Shown one piece after another: positions 25,199 through 39,249 of a stretch of DNA of 64,000 bases. This DNA is from Promicromonospora sp. MEB111 (lineage in GTDB: Bacteria > Actinomycetota > Actinomycetes > Actinomycetales > Cellulomonadaceae). Made by a program: the position numbers and the translations under genes. Position 1 is the first letter of the stretch, and every line of letters begins with the position of its first letter. The notes under the pieces are model-generated. The model saw nothing but the letters and a program-made list of their open reading frames with translations, did not search any database and was not told where the DNA came from. The stretch is from assembly GCF_030209445.1 (NCBI RefSeq), contig NZ_JARVSD010000028.1, positions 157,933 to 221,932 on the forward strand, written 5' to 3'.

Positions 25199-26197
25199 TT
25201 TCCGCGTCCCGGGCTCGTGCCGCCCGCGGCGCTCGCCGTCACGTCGCTCCTGCTCGCGGGGTGCACCGCCGAGCTCCCCGTCCCGGTCGCCGACGCCCCG
25301 GTCGTCGCCGCGGTGGTCACCGAGGCCCAGGAGCGCAAGATCCTGGACCAGGTGACGGGGGTCGTCGACGGCGCGAAGGGGGCCGACGGCGCGGAGGCGC
25401 TGGCAGAGCGGCTGACCGGGCCCGCGCTCGAGCTGCGCCGGGCCGAGCTGCGGATCGCCGCGGCCGGTGACGGCAAGGCCCTGATCGCCATGCCGATGGC
25501 GGCGCAGCAGCTCGTCCTGCCCTCCGAGCAGGGCTGGCCGCGCAGCAGCTTCGTCATCACGGAACAGCCGGCCAAGGGCACGCCGATGCTCGCGGCGTTC
25601 GAGCAGCCCGCACCCCGCGACCAGTACAAGATGTGGGGCTTCGTCTACCTGGCACCGGGGGTGACGATGCCGCAGTTCGCGGCGGCCGAGCTGGGCAGTC
25701 CGACCGTCCCGGCCGACGACCCGAGCCTCAAGGTGACGCCGCAGGAGGTCGTGACGCAGTACGCGTCTGTCCTGAACGTCGACGAGCGGTCGAAGTACGC
25801 CGCGAACTTCGGCGACGACAAGCTGCGGCAGACCCTGCGTGATGCCGGCAGGAACCAGCTCGCGGAGATCAGGAAGGCGGACAAGGACGCCAAGGGCACC
25901 TTCGAGGTCGGGTACGAGCCGACGAAGGACCCGGTCAAGGCGGTCCGCACGGCCGACGGCGGTGCCGTGGTGCTGGCCGCGCTGCTCAGCCAGGAGACCC
26001 TGAAGGCGGAGAAGGGGTGGCAGCTGGCGCCGGCCGCGCCGTCCGCCGCGGCGCTGTGGGGCGACGCGAAGAAGTCCGAGGTGATGAAGGTCGCCTACCG
26101 CGACATGGTCGCGCTGTACGTGCCGCCCGCCGACTCGGCGGAGCAGGTGAGCCTGCTGGGCTTCCACCGCGTGCCCTACGCGGTGTCGAACAAGTGA
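25178..26197 (+). CDS. Lipoprotein of unknown function, paralogue 2
   Basis: A 339-residue lipoprotein from GTG 25178 (a longer ATG start at 25160 is possible). The lipobox is LLLAGC after a hydrophobic PPAALAVTSLLL. It is a clear tandem duplicate of the preceding gene, sharing AELPVP, AQERKILDQVTGVV, DQYKMWGF, PGVTMPQFAAAELGS, YEPTKDPVK and RVPYAVSNK. Both lack other recognisable domains. It has its own leaderless-type promoter rather than depending on the upstream operon, so the two copies may be expressed differently. Confidence 0.82.
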   Translation: MNSRRPPFPRPGLVPPAALAVTSLLLAGCTAELPVPVADAPVVAAVVTEAQERKILDQVTGVVDGAKGADGAEALAERLTGPALELRRAELRIAAAGDGKALIAMPMAAQQLVLPSEQGWPRSSFVITEQPAKGTPMLAAFEQPAPRDQYKMWGFVYLAPGVTMPQFAAAELGSPTVPADDPSLKVTPQEVVTQYASVLNVDERSKYAANFGDDKLRQTLRDAGRNQLAEIRKADKDAKGTFEVGYEPTKDPVKAVRTADGGAVVLAALLSQETLKAEKGWQLAPAAPSAAALWGDAKKSEVMKVAYRDMVALYVPPADSAEQVSLLGFHRVPYAVSNK

Positions 26198-26247
26198 GCC
26201 GGTGATCGCCGAGAGCGGAGTCGACGGGTATCGATCGCGTGGTTCAT

Positions 26248-26253
26248 TAGGAT
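26248..26253 (+). promoter_or_regulatory. -10-like TAGGAT, 7 nt before a start codon
   Basis: TAGGAT ends 7 nt before ATG 26261 and no Shine-Dalgarno sequence is present. A leaderless mRNA is predicted. Confidence 0.45.
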
Positions 26254-26260
26254 TGCCCCC

Positions 26261-27223
26261 ATGAGCAGTACCTCCCCTCAGCCCGGCCCCGCCCGGAGCG
26301 CGCAGCCCGAGTTCGCGGTGCGCGGCGCCGTCGACCTGTCCGCCCTCAACCGTCCCCAGGCACCGCCGCCTGGCGAACCCGGTGGCGCACCCGAAGCCGG
26401 GGGCTTCGTGGTGGACGTCAGCGAGGCGAACTTCGAGCAGCTCGTCCGCGACTCGGCCACGTACCCGGTCGTGATCCTGCTGTGGATCCCGACGGACCAG
26501 GCGAACGCCGAGCTGGGCGCCACCCTGGGCCGTCTCGCCCAGGAGTACGGCGGCCGGTTCCTGCTGGGCCGTGTCGATGCGCAGGCCAACCCGCAGGTCG
26601 CCGCCGCGTTCCAGGTGCAGGGCGTGCCGACCGTCGTCGCCGTGCTGCAGGGCCAGCCGCTGCCCCTGTTCCAGGGTGCGGCCGACGAGCAGCAGATCCG
26701 CGGCGTGCTCGACCAGGTGCTGGCCGCCGCCGAGCAGAACGGCGTCACGGGCCGGGCCCCGGGCGGCGCCCCCGCCACCGACGAGCCGGCGCCCGAGGTG
26801 GAGCCGCCGCTGCCGCCGCTGCACCAGGAGGCGTACGACGCGATCGAGCGCGACGACCTGGAGGGTGCCGCGGCCGCCTACGAGAAGGCGCTGCGCCAGG
26901 ACCCGAAGGACTCGGACGCCACGGCCGGCCTCGCGCAGGTGCACCTCATGCAGCGCACCCACGACGCCGACCTCACGGCCGTCCGGCAGGCCGCCGCGGC
27001 CGCGCCGTCCGACGTCGACGCGGCGCTCGCCGTCGCGGACATGGACATGCTGGGCGGCAAGGTGGACGACGCCTTCGCGCGCCTCCTCGAGCTGCTGCCC
27101 GAGGCGGACGCCGACGGCAAGGAGAAGATCCGGGTGCGGCTGCTGGAGCTCTTCGAGATCGCCGGCACCACGGACCCGCGGGTGAGCAAGGCCCGCAAGC
27201 GGCTGGCGATCAGCCTGTACTGA
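26261..27223 (+). CDS. Thioredoxin-fold TPR protein, CnoX/YbbN-like co-chaperone
   Basis: A 320-residue cytoplasmic protein. A 55-residue variable N-terminus precedes a thioredoxin domain (about 48-160: VVDVSEANFEQLV, FLLGRVDAQANPQVAAAFQVQGVPTVVAVLQG). Where thioredoxins have WCxxC this one has WIPTDQ, so it has no redox cysteines. The C-terminal half (about 180-320) is helical and TPR-like (AYDAIERDDLEGAAAAYEKAL, DSDATAGLAQVHL). Relatives bind unfolded clients and pass them to DnaK/GroEL. The missing cysteines suggest a purely holding role. Confidence 0.87.
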   Translation: MSSTSPQPGPARSAQPEFAVRGAVDLSALNRPQAPPPGEPGGAPEAGGFVVDVSEANFEQLVRDSATYPVVILLWIPTDQANAELGATLGRLAQEYGGRFLLGRVDAQANPQVAAAFQVQGVPTVVAVLQGQPLPLFQGAADEQQIRGVLDQVLAAAEQNGVTGRAPGGAPATDEPAPEVEPPLPPLHQEAYDAIERDDLEGAAAAYEKALRQDPKDSDATAGLAQVHLMQRTHDADLTAVRQAAAAAPSDVDAALAVADMDMLGGKVDDAFARLLELLPEADADGKEKIRVRLLELFEIAGTTDPRVSKARKRLAISLY

Positions 27224-27230
27224 CCGGTCG

Positions 27231-27360
27231 GCTGACTCGGCGACTCGACATCGCCGAGTCAGCGGGGTGGTCGGACCCGGCCGCTGACTCGGTGCACCGG
27301 CCTTGCCGAGTCAGCGGGGTGGTCGGACCACCCCACTGACTCGACGATGTCGGTGCGGTC
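27231..27360. terminator. Compound palindrome array between convergent genes
   Basis: Three perfect hairpins occur in series: GCTGACTCGGCGA/TCGCCGAGTCAGC (27231-27263), GCTGACTCGG/CCGAGTCAGC (27283-27315) and GGGGTGGTC/GACCACCCC (27316-27334). A 25-bp block starting GCCGAGTCAGCGGGGTGGTC is directly repeated at 27253 and 27305. CTGACTCGACGATGTCGG near 27337 is an imperfect inverse of the first arm. It lies between the convergent thioredoxin-like and glgB genes and probably blocks readthrough both ways. Confidence 0.7.
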
Positions 27361-27362
27361 GG

Positions 27363-29705
<2,343 letters not shown>

Positions 29706-29770
29706 GGGTTCACCTTTCCACGTCGGGCGCGTGACGTGCGACACGTACCCGGCGCGTACCGATGCCCAGG

Positions 29771-31242
29771 TCACGAGCTGAGCACGCGGTCCACGGCGGC
29801 GAGCGGGATGTGCGTCCACGCGGGGCGGTGCCGGAACTCGTAGACCACCTCGTACAGCGCCTTGTCCACGGTCAGGGAACGCAGCAGGAGCTCGGCGGTG
29901 CCGACGTCGAGGGGGCTGCCCGTCGACGTCGCGCCATCGACCGGGCGCACCGTCTCGCCGTGCGCCTCGCCGCTGGCCTGCCGGTAGCCCTCGAGAAAGC
30001 TGATCTGCGCGTGGGACACCCAGTGCGGGTCCGTCGCCTGACCGACGGCGGCGGCGTAGTCCAGCGACCGGAGCAGCCCGGCGACGTCGCGCAGCGGCAG
30101 GTCGGGCGCCGTGCGCTCGGACACGGGACGCTGTGGCTCGCCCTCGAAGTCGAGGACCTTCCAGCCGTCCGGCGACCAGAGCGCCTGCCCGAGGTGCAGG
30201 TCGCCGTGGATCGGTTGCAGCGGCACGACGTCGCCGCGCTCGACGACCGCGGACAGCCGCGCGCTCAGCGCGTCGTACAGGGCGGTCACGCCCGCGCGGT
30301 GCGGGGCCAGGGCGGGGACGTCGGCGAAGGCCTCGGCGGCCCGGCGGCGCAGCACGCCCATGAAGCCGGCCGGTTCGAGCGCCGGTCCGGGGCCCAGGGC
30401 GTCGCGCAGGGCGGCGTGCAGGTGCGCGACGACGGCGCCCAGCTCGGCGGCCTGCTCGCCGAAGTCCTCGTCCCGGGCCGCGTACGCGCAGGCCAGCTCG
30501 AACCCGTCGGTCGCCTCGTGGACGAGCTCGGAGAGCACCGCGAGGTGCGCCACCGGCCCGGCGTCGCCGCCGTGCGCGTCGCCTGCGGTCCCGGCGGCGC
30601 CAGGGGCGGGCAGCTCCACCGCGCCGAGGAAGTGGGGCACGCCGTCCCAGCCGGCCCGGGTCAGGGCCTCAGGGATCACGACGTCGGGGTGCGGCCCCAG
30701 GGCGACCGTCCGCAGGATCTTGAGCATCCCGCCGCGGCCCGTCGCGCGCGGCAGGGCCGGGAGCACCACCGACGTGTTCGACTGCTCGCCGGAGATGCGC
30801 CTCGCCCCCCGGAGCTCGGCGCAGTCCTCCGGCTCGCACGCGGCGGGCAGGGCGGCGGTGAAGTAGGCGTGCCAGGCCGCGGGGTGCACCCCGCCGTCGT
30901 GCACGGTCGCGGTGCCCGACGCCGTGGTGACGGTGCCGATGAGTCCGGCCGCCTCGGTGTCGGCGGTGTCGGCCTCCGGCTCCGCCGTGGGGGTCAGGAC
31001 CAGCGGGACCTGGATCACCAGCGACTCGTCGCCCGCCGCCAGCCCCGGGCCGACGAGCCGCAGGAGCGCGACCACGACGTCGGCCACCCCGCCGAACGTG
31101 ACCGTGAGCCACGGCTCGTGCGTCACGCCCTCGGCGGGCACCGGGTACCAGCGCTGCGCGGGCAGCCACGTGTCCAGGAGCCGCAGCACCTCGGGCGGGA
31201 GGTGCGCGGCTCCTGGGGAGACGTGGACGGGGCGCGCCGGGC

Positions 31243-31246
<4 letters not shown>
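29771..31246 (-). CDS. mak: Maltokinase (Pep2/Mak)
   Basis: A 491-residue kinase that phosphorylates maltose with ATP to maltose-1-phosphate, the GlgE substrate. The N-terminal cap domain has WLPAQRWYP. The aminoglycoside-phosphotransferase-like core shows [11 protein letters not shown], the catalytic loop HGDLHLGQ and the metal loop [11 protein letters not shown] 31246 overlaps the treS stop by 4 bp (GTGA) with a purine-rich GAGAGGG before it. In many actinobacteria this domain is fused to or complexed with TreS; here they are separate but coupled genes. Confidence 0.94.
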
Positions 31247-33134
<1,888 letters not shown>

Positions 33135-33138
<4 letters not shown>

Positions 33139-35240
33139 GCCGGCCCCACCTGCAGGACGTGGGCCACCCGGACCTGCGGGTCGAGCCGCACCCAGGGATG
33201 TGCTCCCCAGCCGTAGGTCTCGCCGGACAACAGGTCGTGCGCCACGTAGAACGGTGCGTTGTCGTCGCCGTCGGGGGCGCTGAGGCCGAGGGCGGAGAGA
33301 TCCAGGTGCACTACAGACTCCTGCACGTTCCGGGGGTCCAGGTTCAGCACGACCACGATCACGTCGTCGTGCCGCGGGGCACGCCGATCGTTACCCCCTG
33401 CTCTCATGGTGCGGCCCGGTGGCGTCGCTGTCGCGCGCGACGCGTGATCGGCCGAGATCCGGCGCGAGTACGCGACCACCTGGTCGTTCGTCGTGGGGTG
33501 CACGGTCAGGTTGCGGAGCTGCCGCAGGGCCGGGTGCGCGCGGCGGATCGCGTTCAGCTCGCCCAGCAGCAGGGCGATCCCGTAGTCGTCCGCCCGCGCC
33601 CAGTCCCGCGGCCGGTACTCGTACTTCTCGTTGTCGATCTGCTCCTCGACGCCGGGCCGGGGCGTGTTCTCCACCAGCTCGTAGCCGGAGTAGATGCCCC
33701 ACGTGGGCGAGCCCGTGGCGGCCAGCACCGCGCGCACCGCGAACGCCGAGACGCCGCCCTCGATGAGGTAGGGCGGGAGGATGTCGTGCGTGGTGGGCCA
33801 GAACGACGGGCGGAGCACCGAGCCCTGCGGCCCGCTCACCTCGGCCAGGTACTCCTCGACCTCCTCCTTGGTGTTGCGCCAGGTGAAGTACGTGTACGAC
33901 TGGTGGAAGCCGATGCGGGCCAGCGTCTGCATCATCGCGGGCTTGGTGAACGCCTCCGACAGGAAGATCACCTCGGGGTTGCTCGCGTGCACCTGCGCCA
34001 GCAGCCACTCCCAGAAGTCCAGCGGCTTGGTGTGCGGGTTGTCCACGCGGAACAGCGTCACGCCCCGGTCGATCCACGTGCGGATCACGCCGAGCACCGC
34101 CGCGTACAGGCCGTCGGGGTCGGTGTCGAAGCTGAGCGGGTAGATGTCCTGGTACTTCTTGGGCGGGTTCTCCGCGTACGCGATCGACCCGTCCGCGCGC
34201 ACCACGAACCACTCCGGGTGCTCCGTGACCCAGGGATGGTCCGGCGAGCACTGCAGGGCGATGTCGAGCGCCACCTCCAGCCCTTCCGCCCGCGCGGCGG
34301 CGACGAAGGCCCGGAAGTCCGCCTCCGTGCCCAGGTCCGGATGGATCGCGTCGTGCCCGCCGTCCGGCGACCCGATCGCGTACGGGCTGCCCGGGTCGCC
34401 CGGCGCGGCCTCCAGGGTGTTGTTGCGGCCCTTGCGGAACGTGGTGCCGATGGGGGAGACCGGCGTCAGGTAGACGACGTCGAACCCCATCGCCGCGATG
34501 CCCGGCAGGCGCTTCGCCGCCGTCGCGAACGTGCCCGAGACCCACGTGCCGTCCTTCTTCTGGTACGCGCCCTCGGACCGCGGGAACATCTCGTACCAGG
34601 AACCCGCCAGCGCGAGCCGCCGCGAGACCCGCAGCGGGTAGGCGTCCGACGACGAGACCAGCTCGCGCAGCGGCGCGCGGCGCAGGGCCTCGACCACCTC
34701 GGGCGACGTCGCCGCCGCGAACCGCGCCGGGGCCGGACGGCGGTCGTCGGCCAGGGCCTTGGCGGCCGCCGTCAGCACCCGCGCGTCGCGCGCCGTCCGG
34801 CCGTCGGCGACCAGCTGGTCGCCCGGCACCAGGCGGCAGATCCTCTCGAAGAGGCGCACCCCCTCGGCGAGCATGAGCTCCGTGTCGATGTCCGCGGCGA
34901 TCTTGATCCCGGCGTCGTGCGTCCACGTGGCGTACGGGTCCGACCACGCCTCGACCCGGAAGGACCAGTCGCCCTCGGCGTCGGGCTGCAGCTCGCCGCG
35001 GAAGCGGTCCAGCCCGGGCGCGACGTCGGTCATCGGCGCCCACGAGTGGTCCGACCCGTCCGGGGCGACGAGCACGGCCGTCGCGGACACGGCGTCGTGC
35101 CCCTCGCGGAAGACCGTGGCCTCGACGGGCACGACCTCCCCGACCACCGCCTTGGCAGGCCAGCGGCCTCCCTCGACGACAGGAGCGACCTCGAGGACGG
35201 GGATGCGGCCGATCCGGCCGGGACTCGTGTGCGGGCTCAC
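33135..35240 (-). CDS. glgE: Alpha-1,4-glucan:maltose-1-phosphate maltosyltransferase
   Basis: A 701-residue GH13_3 enzyme that extends alpha-1,4-glucan from maltose-1-phosphate. The N-terminal [22 protein letters not shown] domain is typical. The nucleophile is Asp400 in [10 protein letters not shown] and the acid/base Glu429 in FLSEAF. It is the first gene of the minus-strand glgE-treS-mak-glgB operon (GTG start) and diverges from glgP across 133 bp. A Lys-free insert of about 20-25 residues ([20 protein letters not shown]) interrupts the C-terminal domain before [10 protein letters not shown], and its DNA (about 33366-33453) reads less GC-biased than its surroundings. Confidence 0.95.
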
Positions 35241-35360
35241 CGGAACACGCTATCGAGCCTGGCGGGGGACTCGCCTGTGGGGCGCGCCGAGGTCCGGTGA
35301 ACGTCGTCGGACGGGTCGGTGAAGCCCCCGGCAACAGGTGTGCTCGCCTCCACATGTGCG

Positions 35361-35366
35361 TAGTGT
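35361..35366 (+). promoter_or_regulatory. -10-like TAGTGT, 7 nt before the glgP start
   Basis: TAGTGT ends 7 nt before GTG 35374 and no Shine-Dalgarno sequence is present. A leaderless glgP mRNA is predicted. Confidence 0.45.
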
Positions 35367-35373
35367 TCTGCCG

Positions 35374-37959
35374 GTGAGAGCGATCCGCAGATTCACCGTC
35401 CGCACGGTCCTCCCCGAGCAGCTCGCGGCGCTCGACGAGCTGGCCCAGAACCTTCGCTGGTCCTGGCACGCGCCGACGCGCGAGCTGTTCGCGAGCATCG
35501 ACCCCGACCTCTGGTCCGACGTCCGGGGCGACCCCGTCGCCCTGCTCGCGGCGCTCGGCTCCGACCGCCTCGCGGCGCTCGCGGCCGACGCGGAGTTCAC
35601 GGGCCGCGTGCGGGCGGCGTCCGACGACCTGCACCGCTACCTGCGGGACCCGCAGTGGTACCAGGGCCAGACCACGACCTCGGGCGGCGAGCTGCCGCAC
35701 GCGATCGCCTACTTCTCGCCGGAGTTCGGCATCACCTCGGTGCTGCCGCAGTACTCGGGCGGCCTCGGCATCCTGGCGGGCGACCACCTCAAGAGCGCGT
35801 CCGACATGGGCGTGCCCATCGTGGGCGTGGGCCTGCTGTACGGCGCCGGCTACTTCCGGCAGTCCCTGACGCGGGACGCCTGGCAGGTGGAGACCTACCC
35901 GCTGCTCGACCCGGACGGCCTGCCGCTCGCGGTCCTGCGCGAGGAGGACGGCACGCCCGCCGTCATCTCGCTGGCCCTGCCCGGCGGGCGCACCCTGCAC
36001 GCGCACGTGTGGGTCGCCGCCGTCGGCCGGGTGCCGCTGCTGCTGCTCGACTCGAACGTGCCGGAGAACGACGACGCGGCCCGCAAGGTGACCGACCGCC
36101 TGTACGGCGGCGGGGGAGAGCACCGCCTGCAGCAGGAGCTGTTGCTCGGCGTGGGCGGCGTGCGCGCGCTGCGCGCCTGGTCGCGCCTGACCGGCGCGCC
36201 GGAGCCCGAGGTCTACCACACCAACGAGGGCCACGCGGGCTTCCTCGGCGTGGAGCGCATCCGCGAGCTCGTCGGGTCCGGCCTGAACATCGGCGAGGCC
36301 CACGAGGCGGTGCGCGCGGCCACGGTCTTCACCACCCACACCCCGGTCCCCGCGGGGATCGACCGGTTCCCGAAGGAGCTGGTCAGCGCCTACTTCGGCG
36401 GCGACAACGCGATGCCCGGCGTGCCGCTGGAGACCGTGCTCGCGCTCGGTGCGGAGGACTACGACGGCGGCGACCCCACCGTGTTCAACATGGCGGTGAT
36501 GGGACTGCGGCTCGGTGGCCGGGCGAACGGCGTCTCGCTGCTGCACGGCCAGGTCTCCCGCGAGATGTTCGAGGGCCTGTGGCCCGGGTTCGACTCGCGC
36601 GAGGTGCCGATCACGTCGGTCACCAACGGCGTGCACTCGCCCACCTGGGTGGCGCCGCGGCTGGCCGCCGTGGAGGCCGAGCGCATGGGCCTGGACGAGA
36701 TCACGGCGCCCGAGGCGTCGTCCGGCTGGCTGGATCCCAGCAAGGTGTCGGACGCCGAGCTGTGGGCCCTGCGCGGCGAGATGCGCGGCGAGCTGGTGGC
36801 CGAGGCCCGGCGCCGGGTGCGCAAGTCCTGGCGCGAGCGCGGGGCGTCCCCGGCGGAGCTCGGCTGGGTGGACGACGTGCTGTCGCCCGACGTGCTCACC
36901 ATCGGCTTCGCGCGGCGCGTGCCCACCTACAAGCGGCTCACGCTCATGCTGCGCGACCAGGAGCGGCTCAAGGCGCTCCTGCTGCACCCCGAGCGGCCGG
37001 TGCAGCTCATCGTGGCCGGCAAGTCGCACCCCGCCGACGACTCCGGCAAGCGGCTCATCCAGCAGCTCGTCCGGTTCGCCGACGACCCCGAGGTGCGGCA
37101 CCGCATCGTGTTCCTGCCGAACTACGACATCGGCATGGCGCAGTCGCTGTACCCGGGCTGCGACGTGTGGCTGAACAACCCGCTGCGGCCCCTGGAGGCG
37201 TCCGGCACCTCCGGGATGAAGAGCGCGCTCAACGGCGGCCTGAACCTCTCGATCGAGGACGGCTGGTGGGCCGAGTGGTACGACGGCGAGAACGGCTGGG
37301 GCATCCCCACGGCCGACGGCGTCGAGGACGCCGACCGCCGCGACGACCTGGAGGCCGCAGCGCTCTACGACCTGGTGGAGTCCCAGGTGGCGCCCGCCTT
37401 CTACAACCGGTCCGCGGACGGCGTGCCGAGCCGCTGGCTGGAGCTGGTGCGGCACACGCTGGCCACGCTCGGCCCCAAGGTGCAGGCCACACGGATGGTC
37501 TCGGAGTACGTGCACGGGCTGTACGCCCCCGCGGCGCGGGCCGGGCGCCTGCTAGTCGCCGACGGGTACGCCGCGGCGAAGGACCTCGCGGGCTGGAAGG
37601 CCCACGTGCGCGGCTCGTGGCCGCAGGTGCGCGTGGACCATGTCGAGTCGGCGGGCATCGGCGAGGCGGTGCGGGTCGGGGACCGGCTGACGGTGCGCGC
37701 CTACGTCTCGCTCGGCCCGCTCTCGCCGGACGATGTGGACGTGCAGGTGGTGCACGGGCGGGTCACCGAGGCCGACGTCATCGACGAGTTCACCGCCGAG
37801 TCCCTCGCGCTGGTGGAGTCCTACGAGGCGGGCCGGCACGCGTTCGGCGGTGAGGTGGGCCTGGACACGTCCGGGCCGTTCGGCTACACCGTCCGGATCG
37901 TGCCGCGTCACCAGCACCTGGCGAGCGTGGCGGAGCTGGGCCTGGTCGCCAACGCCTGA
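35374..37959 (+). CDS. glgP: Glycogen phosphorylase (alpha-glucan phosphorylase)
   Basis: An 861-residue GT35 enzyme that releases glucose-1-phosphate from alpha-glucan. It belongs to the shorter bacterial/archaeal type with the N-terminus ELAQNLRWSWHAPTRELF. The PLP-site region is EASGTSGMKSALNGGLNLS, and FSPEFGITSVLPQYSGGLGILAGDHLK and FTTHTPVPAG are conserved. GTG 35374 is chosen over an upstream ATG because of the adjacent -10-like hexamer. It faces away from the glgE operon: synthesis lies on one strand and breakdown on the other. Confidence 0.95.
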   Translation: MRAIRRFTVRTVLPEQLAALDELAQNLRWSWHAPTRELFASIDPDLWSDVRGDPVALLAALGSDRLAALAADAEFTGRVRAASDDLHRYLRDPQWYQGQTTTSGGELPHAIAYFSPEFGITSVLPQYSGGLGILAGDHLKSASDMGVPIVGVGLLYGAGYFRQSLTRDAWQVETYPLLDPDGLPLAVLREEDGTPAVISLALPGGRTLHAHVWVAAVGRVPLLLLDSNVPENDDAARKVTDRLYGGGGEHRLQQELLLGVGGVRALRAWSRLTGAPEPEVYHTNEGHAGFLGVERIRELVGSGLNIGEAHEAVRAATVFTTHTPVPAGIDRFPKELVSAYFGGDNAMPGVPLETVLALGAEDYDGGDPTVFNMAVMGLRLGGRANGVSLLHGQVSREMFEGLWPGFDSREVPITSVTNGVHSPTWVAPRLAAVEAERMGLDEITAPEASSGWLDPSKVSDAELWALRGEMRGELVAEARRRVRKSWRERGASPAELGWVDDVLSPDVLTIGFARRVPTYKRLTLMLRDQERLKALLLHPERPVQLIVAGKSHPADDSGKRLIQQLVRFADDPEVRHRIVFLPNYDIGMAQSLYPGCDVWLNNPLRPLEASGTSGMKSALNGGLNLSIEDGWWAEWYDGENGWGIPTADGVEDADRRDDLEAAALYDLVESQVAPAFYNRSADGVPSRWLELVRHTLATLGPKVQATRMVSEYVHGLYAPAARAGRLLVADGYAAAKDLAGWKAHVRGSWPQVRVDHVESAGIGEAVRVGDRLTVRAYVSLGPLSPDDVDVQVVHGRVTEADVIDEFTAESLALVESYEAGRHAFGGEVGLDTSGPFGYTVRIVPRHQHLASVAELGLVANA

Positions 37960-37962
37960 AAC

Positions 37963-37978
37963 CGGACACCCTTGTCCG
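37963..37978. terminator. Short hairpin after glgP
   Basis: CGGACA-CCCT-TGTCCG begins about 4 bp after the glgP stop. It could be a weak terminator or an operator for the P450 gene 60 bp downstream. Confidence 0.3.
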
Positions 37979-38038
37979 AATCACCCGGACCGGTATTGGA
38001 TGGGCGGGACTCACCCCCTCAGCCAACCGGAGGACAAG

Positions 38039-39244
38039 ATGTCTGACCTGCTCGATTACCCCATCCCGTCGGATCGTGCCATCGAGCCGCCACCGGAGTG
38101 GGCCGAGCTGCGCCAGCAGTGCCCTGTGGCCAGGGTGCGCCTCGCCAGCGGTGGCGAGGCCACCCTGCTGACCCGGTACGACGACGTCCGCGCCATGCTG
38201 ACCGACGGCCGGTTCGGCCGCGTCATCCCGGCGAGCGGCACGGGCGTGGGCTCCCAGGACGACGGCGGCACGTTCAGCAACGACCCGACCGGGGTCATGG
38301 CCAACGAGGAGCAGCACCAGGCCTGGCGGCGGCTCGTCAACGCGACGTTCACCGCCAAGCGGGTGCAGGCGATGGCTCCCGGCATCGAGGCGAAGGCCGA
38401 GCAGCTCATCGACGACATGCTGGCCGCCGGCGCGAGCGCGGACCTGGTCCCGTCCGTCGCGTTCCCGCTGCCCGTCTGGGCGATCTGCGAGCTGCTGGGC
38501 GTGCCGGAGGACGAGCGGGAGCGGTTCCCGTACTGGTCGGACACGGCGCTGAGCACCACGCGGTACACGCAGGAGGAGATCTCGGCGGCGCGCCAGGAGT
38601 TCGGTGCGTACATGGCCGCACTGGTCGAGGCCAAGCGGGCCGAGCCGGGCCAGGACCTGATCTCCGAGCTCATCGCGCTCGTGGACCAGAACGACCCGCG
38701 GCTGACGGCGCAGACCGTGATCGGCACCAGCATGGCCCTGCTCGTGGCCGGCCACGAGACCACCGCGAGCCACATCGCCAAGATGATGGCGCTGTTCCTG
38801 GGCGACCGCTCCCGGTGGGAGCAGCTCGTCGCCGACCCCTCGCTGGTGCGCAGCGCGGTCGAGGAGTCGCTGCGGTTCGACCCCAACGCGGGCTTCGGCA
38901 TGGTGCGCTGGGTGGACGAGGAGATCGAGATCGCCGGGGAGACCGTCCCCGCGGGCACCACCGTGGTGTGCAGCCTGGCGGCGGCGAACCGGGACGAGGG
39001 CACGTTCGAGGGCGCGGACGAGATGGACCTGGGGCGCCGTCCGAACCCCCACCTCTCGTTCGGCGCGGGCTCGTACTCGTGCCTCGGCCAGTCGCTGGCG
39101 CGCACCGAGCTGCAGATCGTGCTCGCCGCCCTGGTGCGCAAGGTGCCGAGCCTGGAGCTGGCGGTGCCCGTCGAGTCGGTGCCGCGCAAGGAGGGTCTCC
39201 TCGTGGCCGGATTCGACGAACTGCCCGTCAAGTGGGGAGAGTGA
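38039..39244 (+). CDS. Cytochrome P450
   Basis: A 401-residue soluble bacterial P450, a monooxygenase that takes electrons from a ferredoxin. The motifs are the I-helix AGHETTASH, the K-helix EESLR and the haem-binding loop FGAGSYSCLGQSLAR with Cys348; the usual His two before Cys is Ser and the one before that is Tyr. The C-terminal VAGFDELPVKW resembles CYP105-type enzymes. GGAGG (38029-38033) precedes ATG 38039. The matching ferredoxin follows 5 bp later, but no ferredoxin reductase is nearby. The substrate is unknown. Confidence 0.94.
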   Translation: MSDLLDYPIPSDRAIEPPPEWAELRQQCPVARVRLASGGEATLLTRYDDVRAMLTDGRFGRVIPASGTGVGSQDDGGTFSNDPTGVMANEEQHQAWRRLVNATFTAKRVQAMAPGIEAKAEQLIDDMLAAGASADLVPSVAFPLPVWAICELLGVPEDERERFPYWSDTALSTTRYTQEEISAARQEFGAYMAALVEAKRAEPGQDLISELIALVDQNDPRLTAQTVIGTSMALLVAGHETTASHIAKMMALFLGDRSRWEQLVADPSLVRSAVEESLRFDPNAGFGMVRWVDEEIEIAGETVPAGTTVVCSLAAANRDEGTFEGADEMDLGRRPNPHLSFGAGSYSCLGQSLARTELQIVLAALVRKVPSLELAVPVESVPRKEGLLVAGFDELPVKWGE

Positions 39245-39249
39245 CCCCC

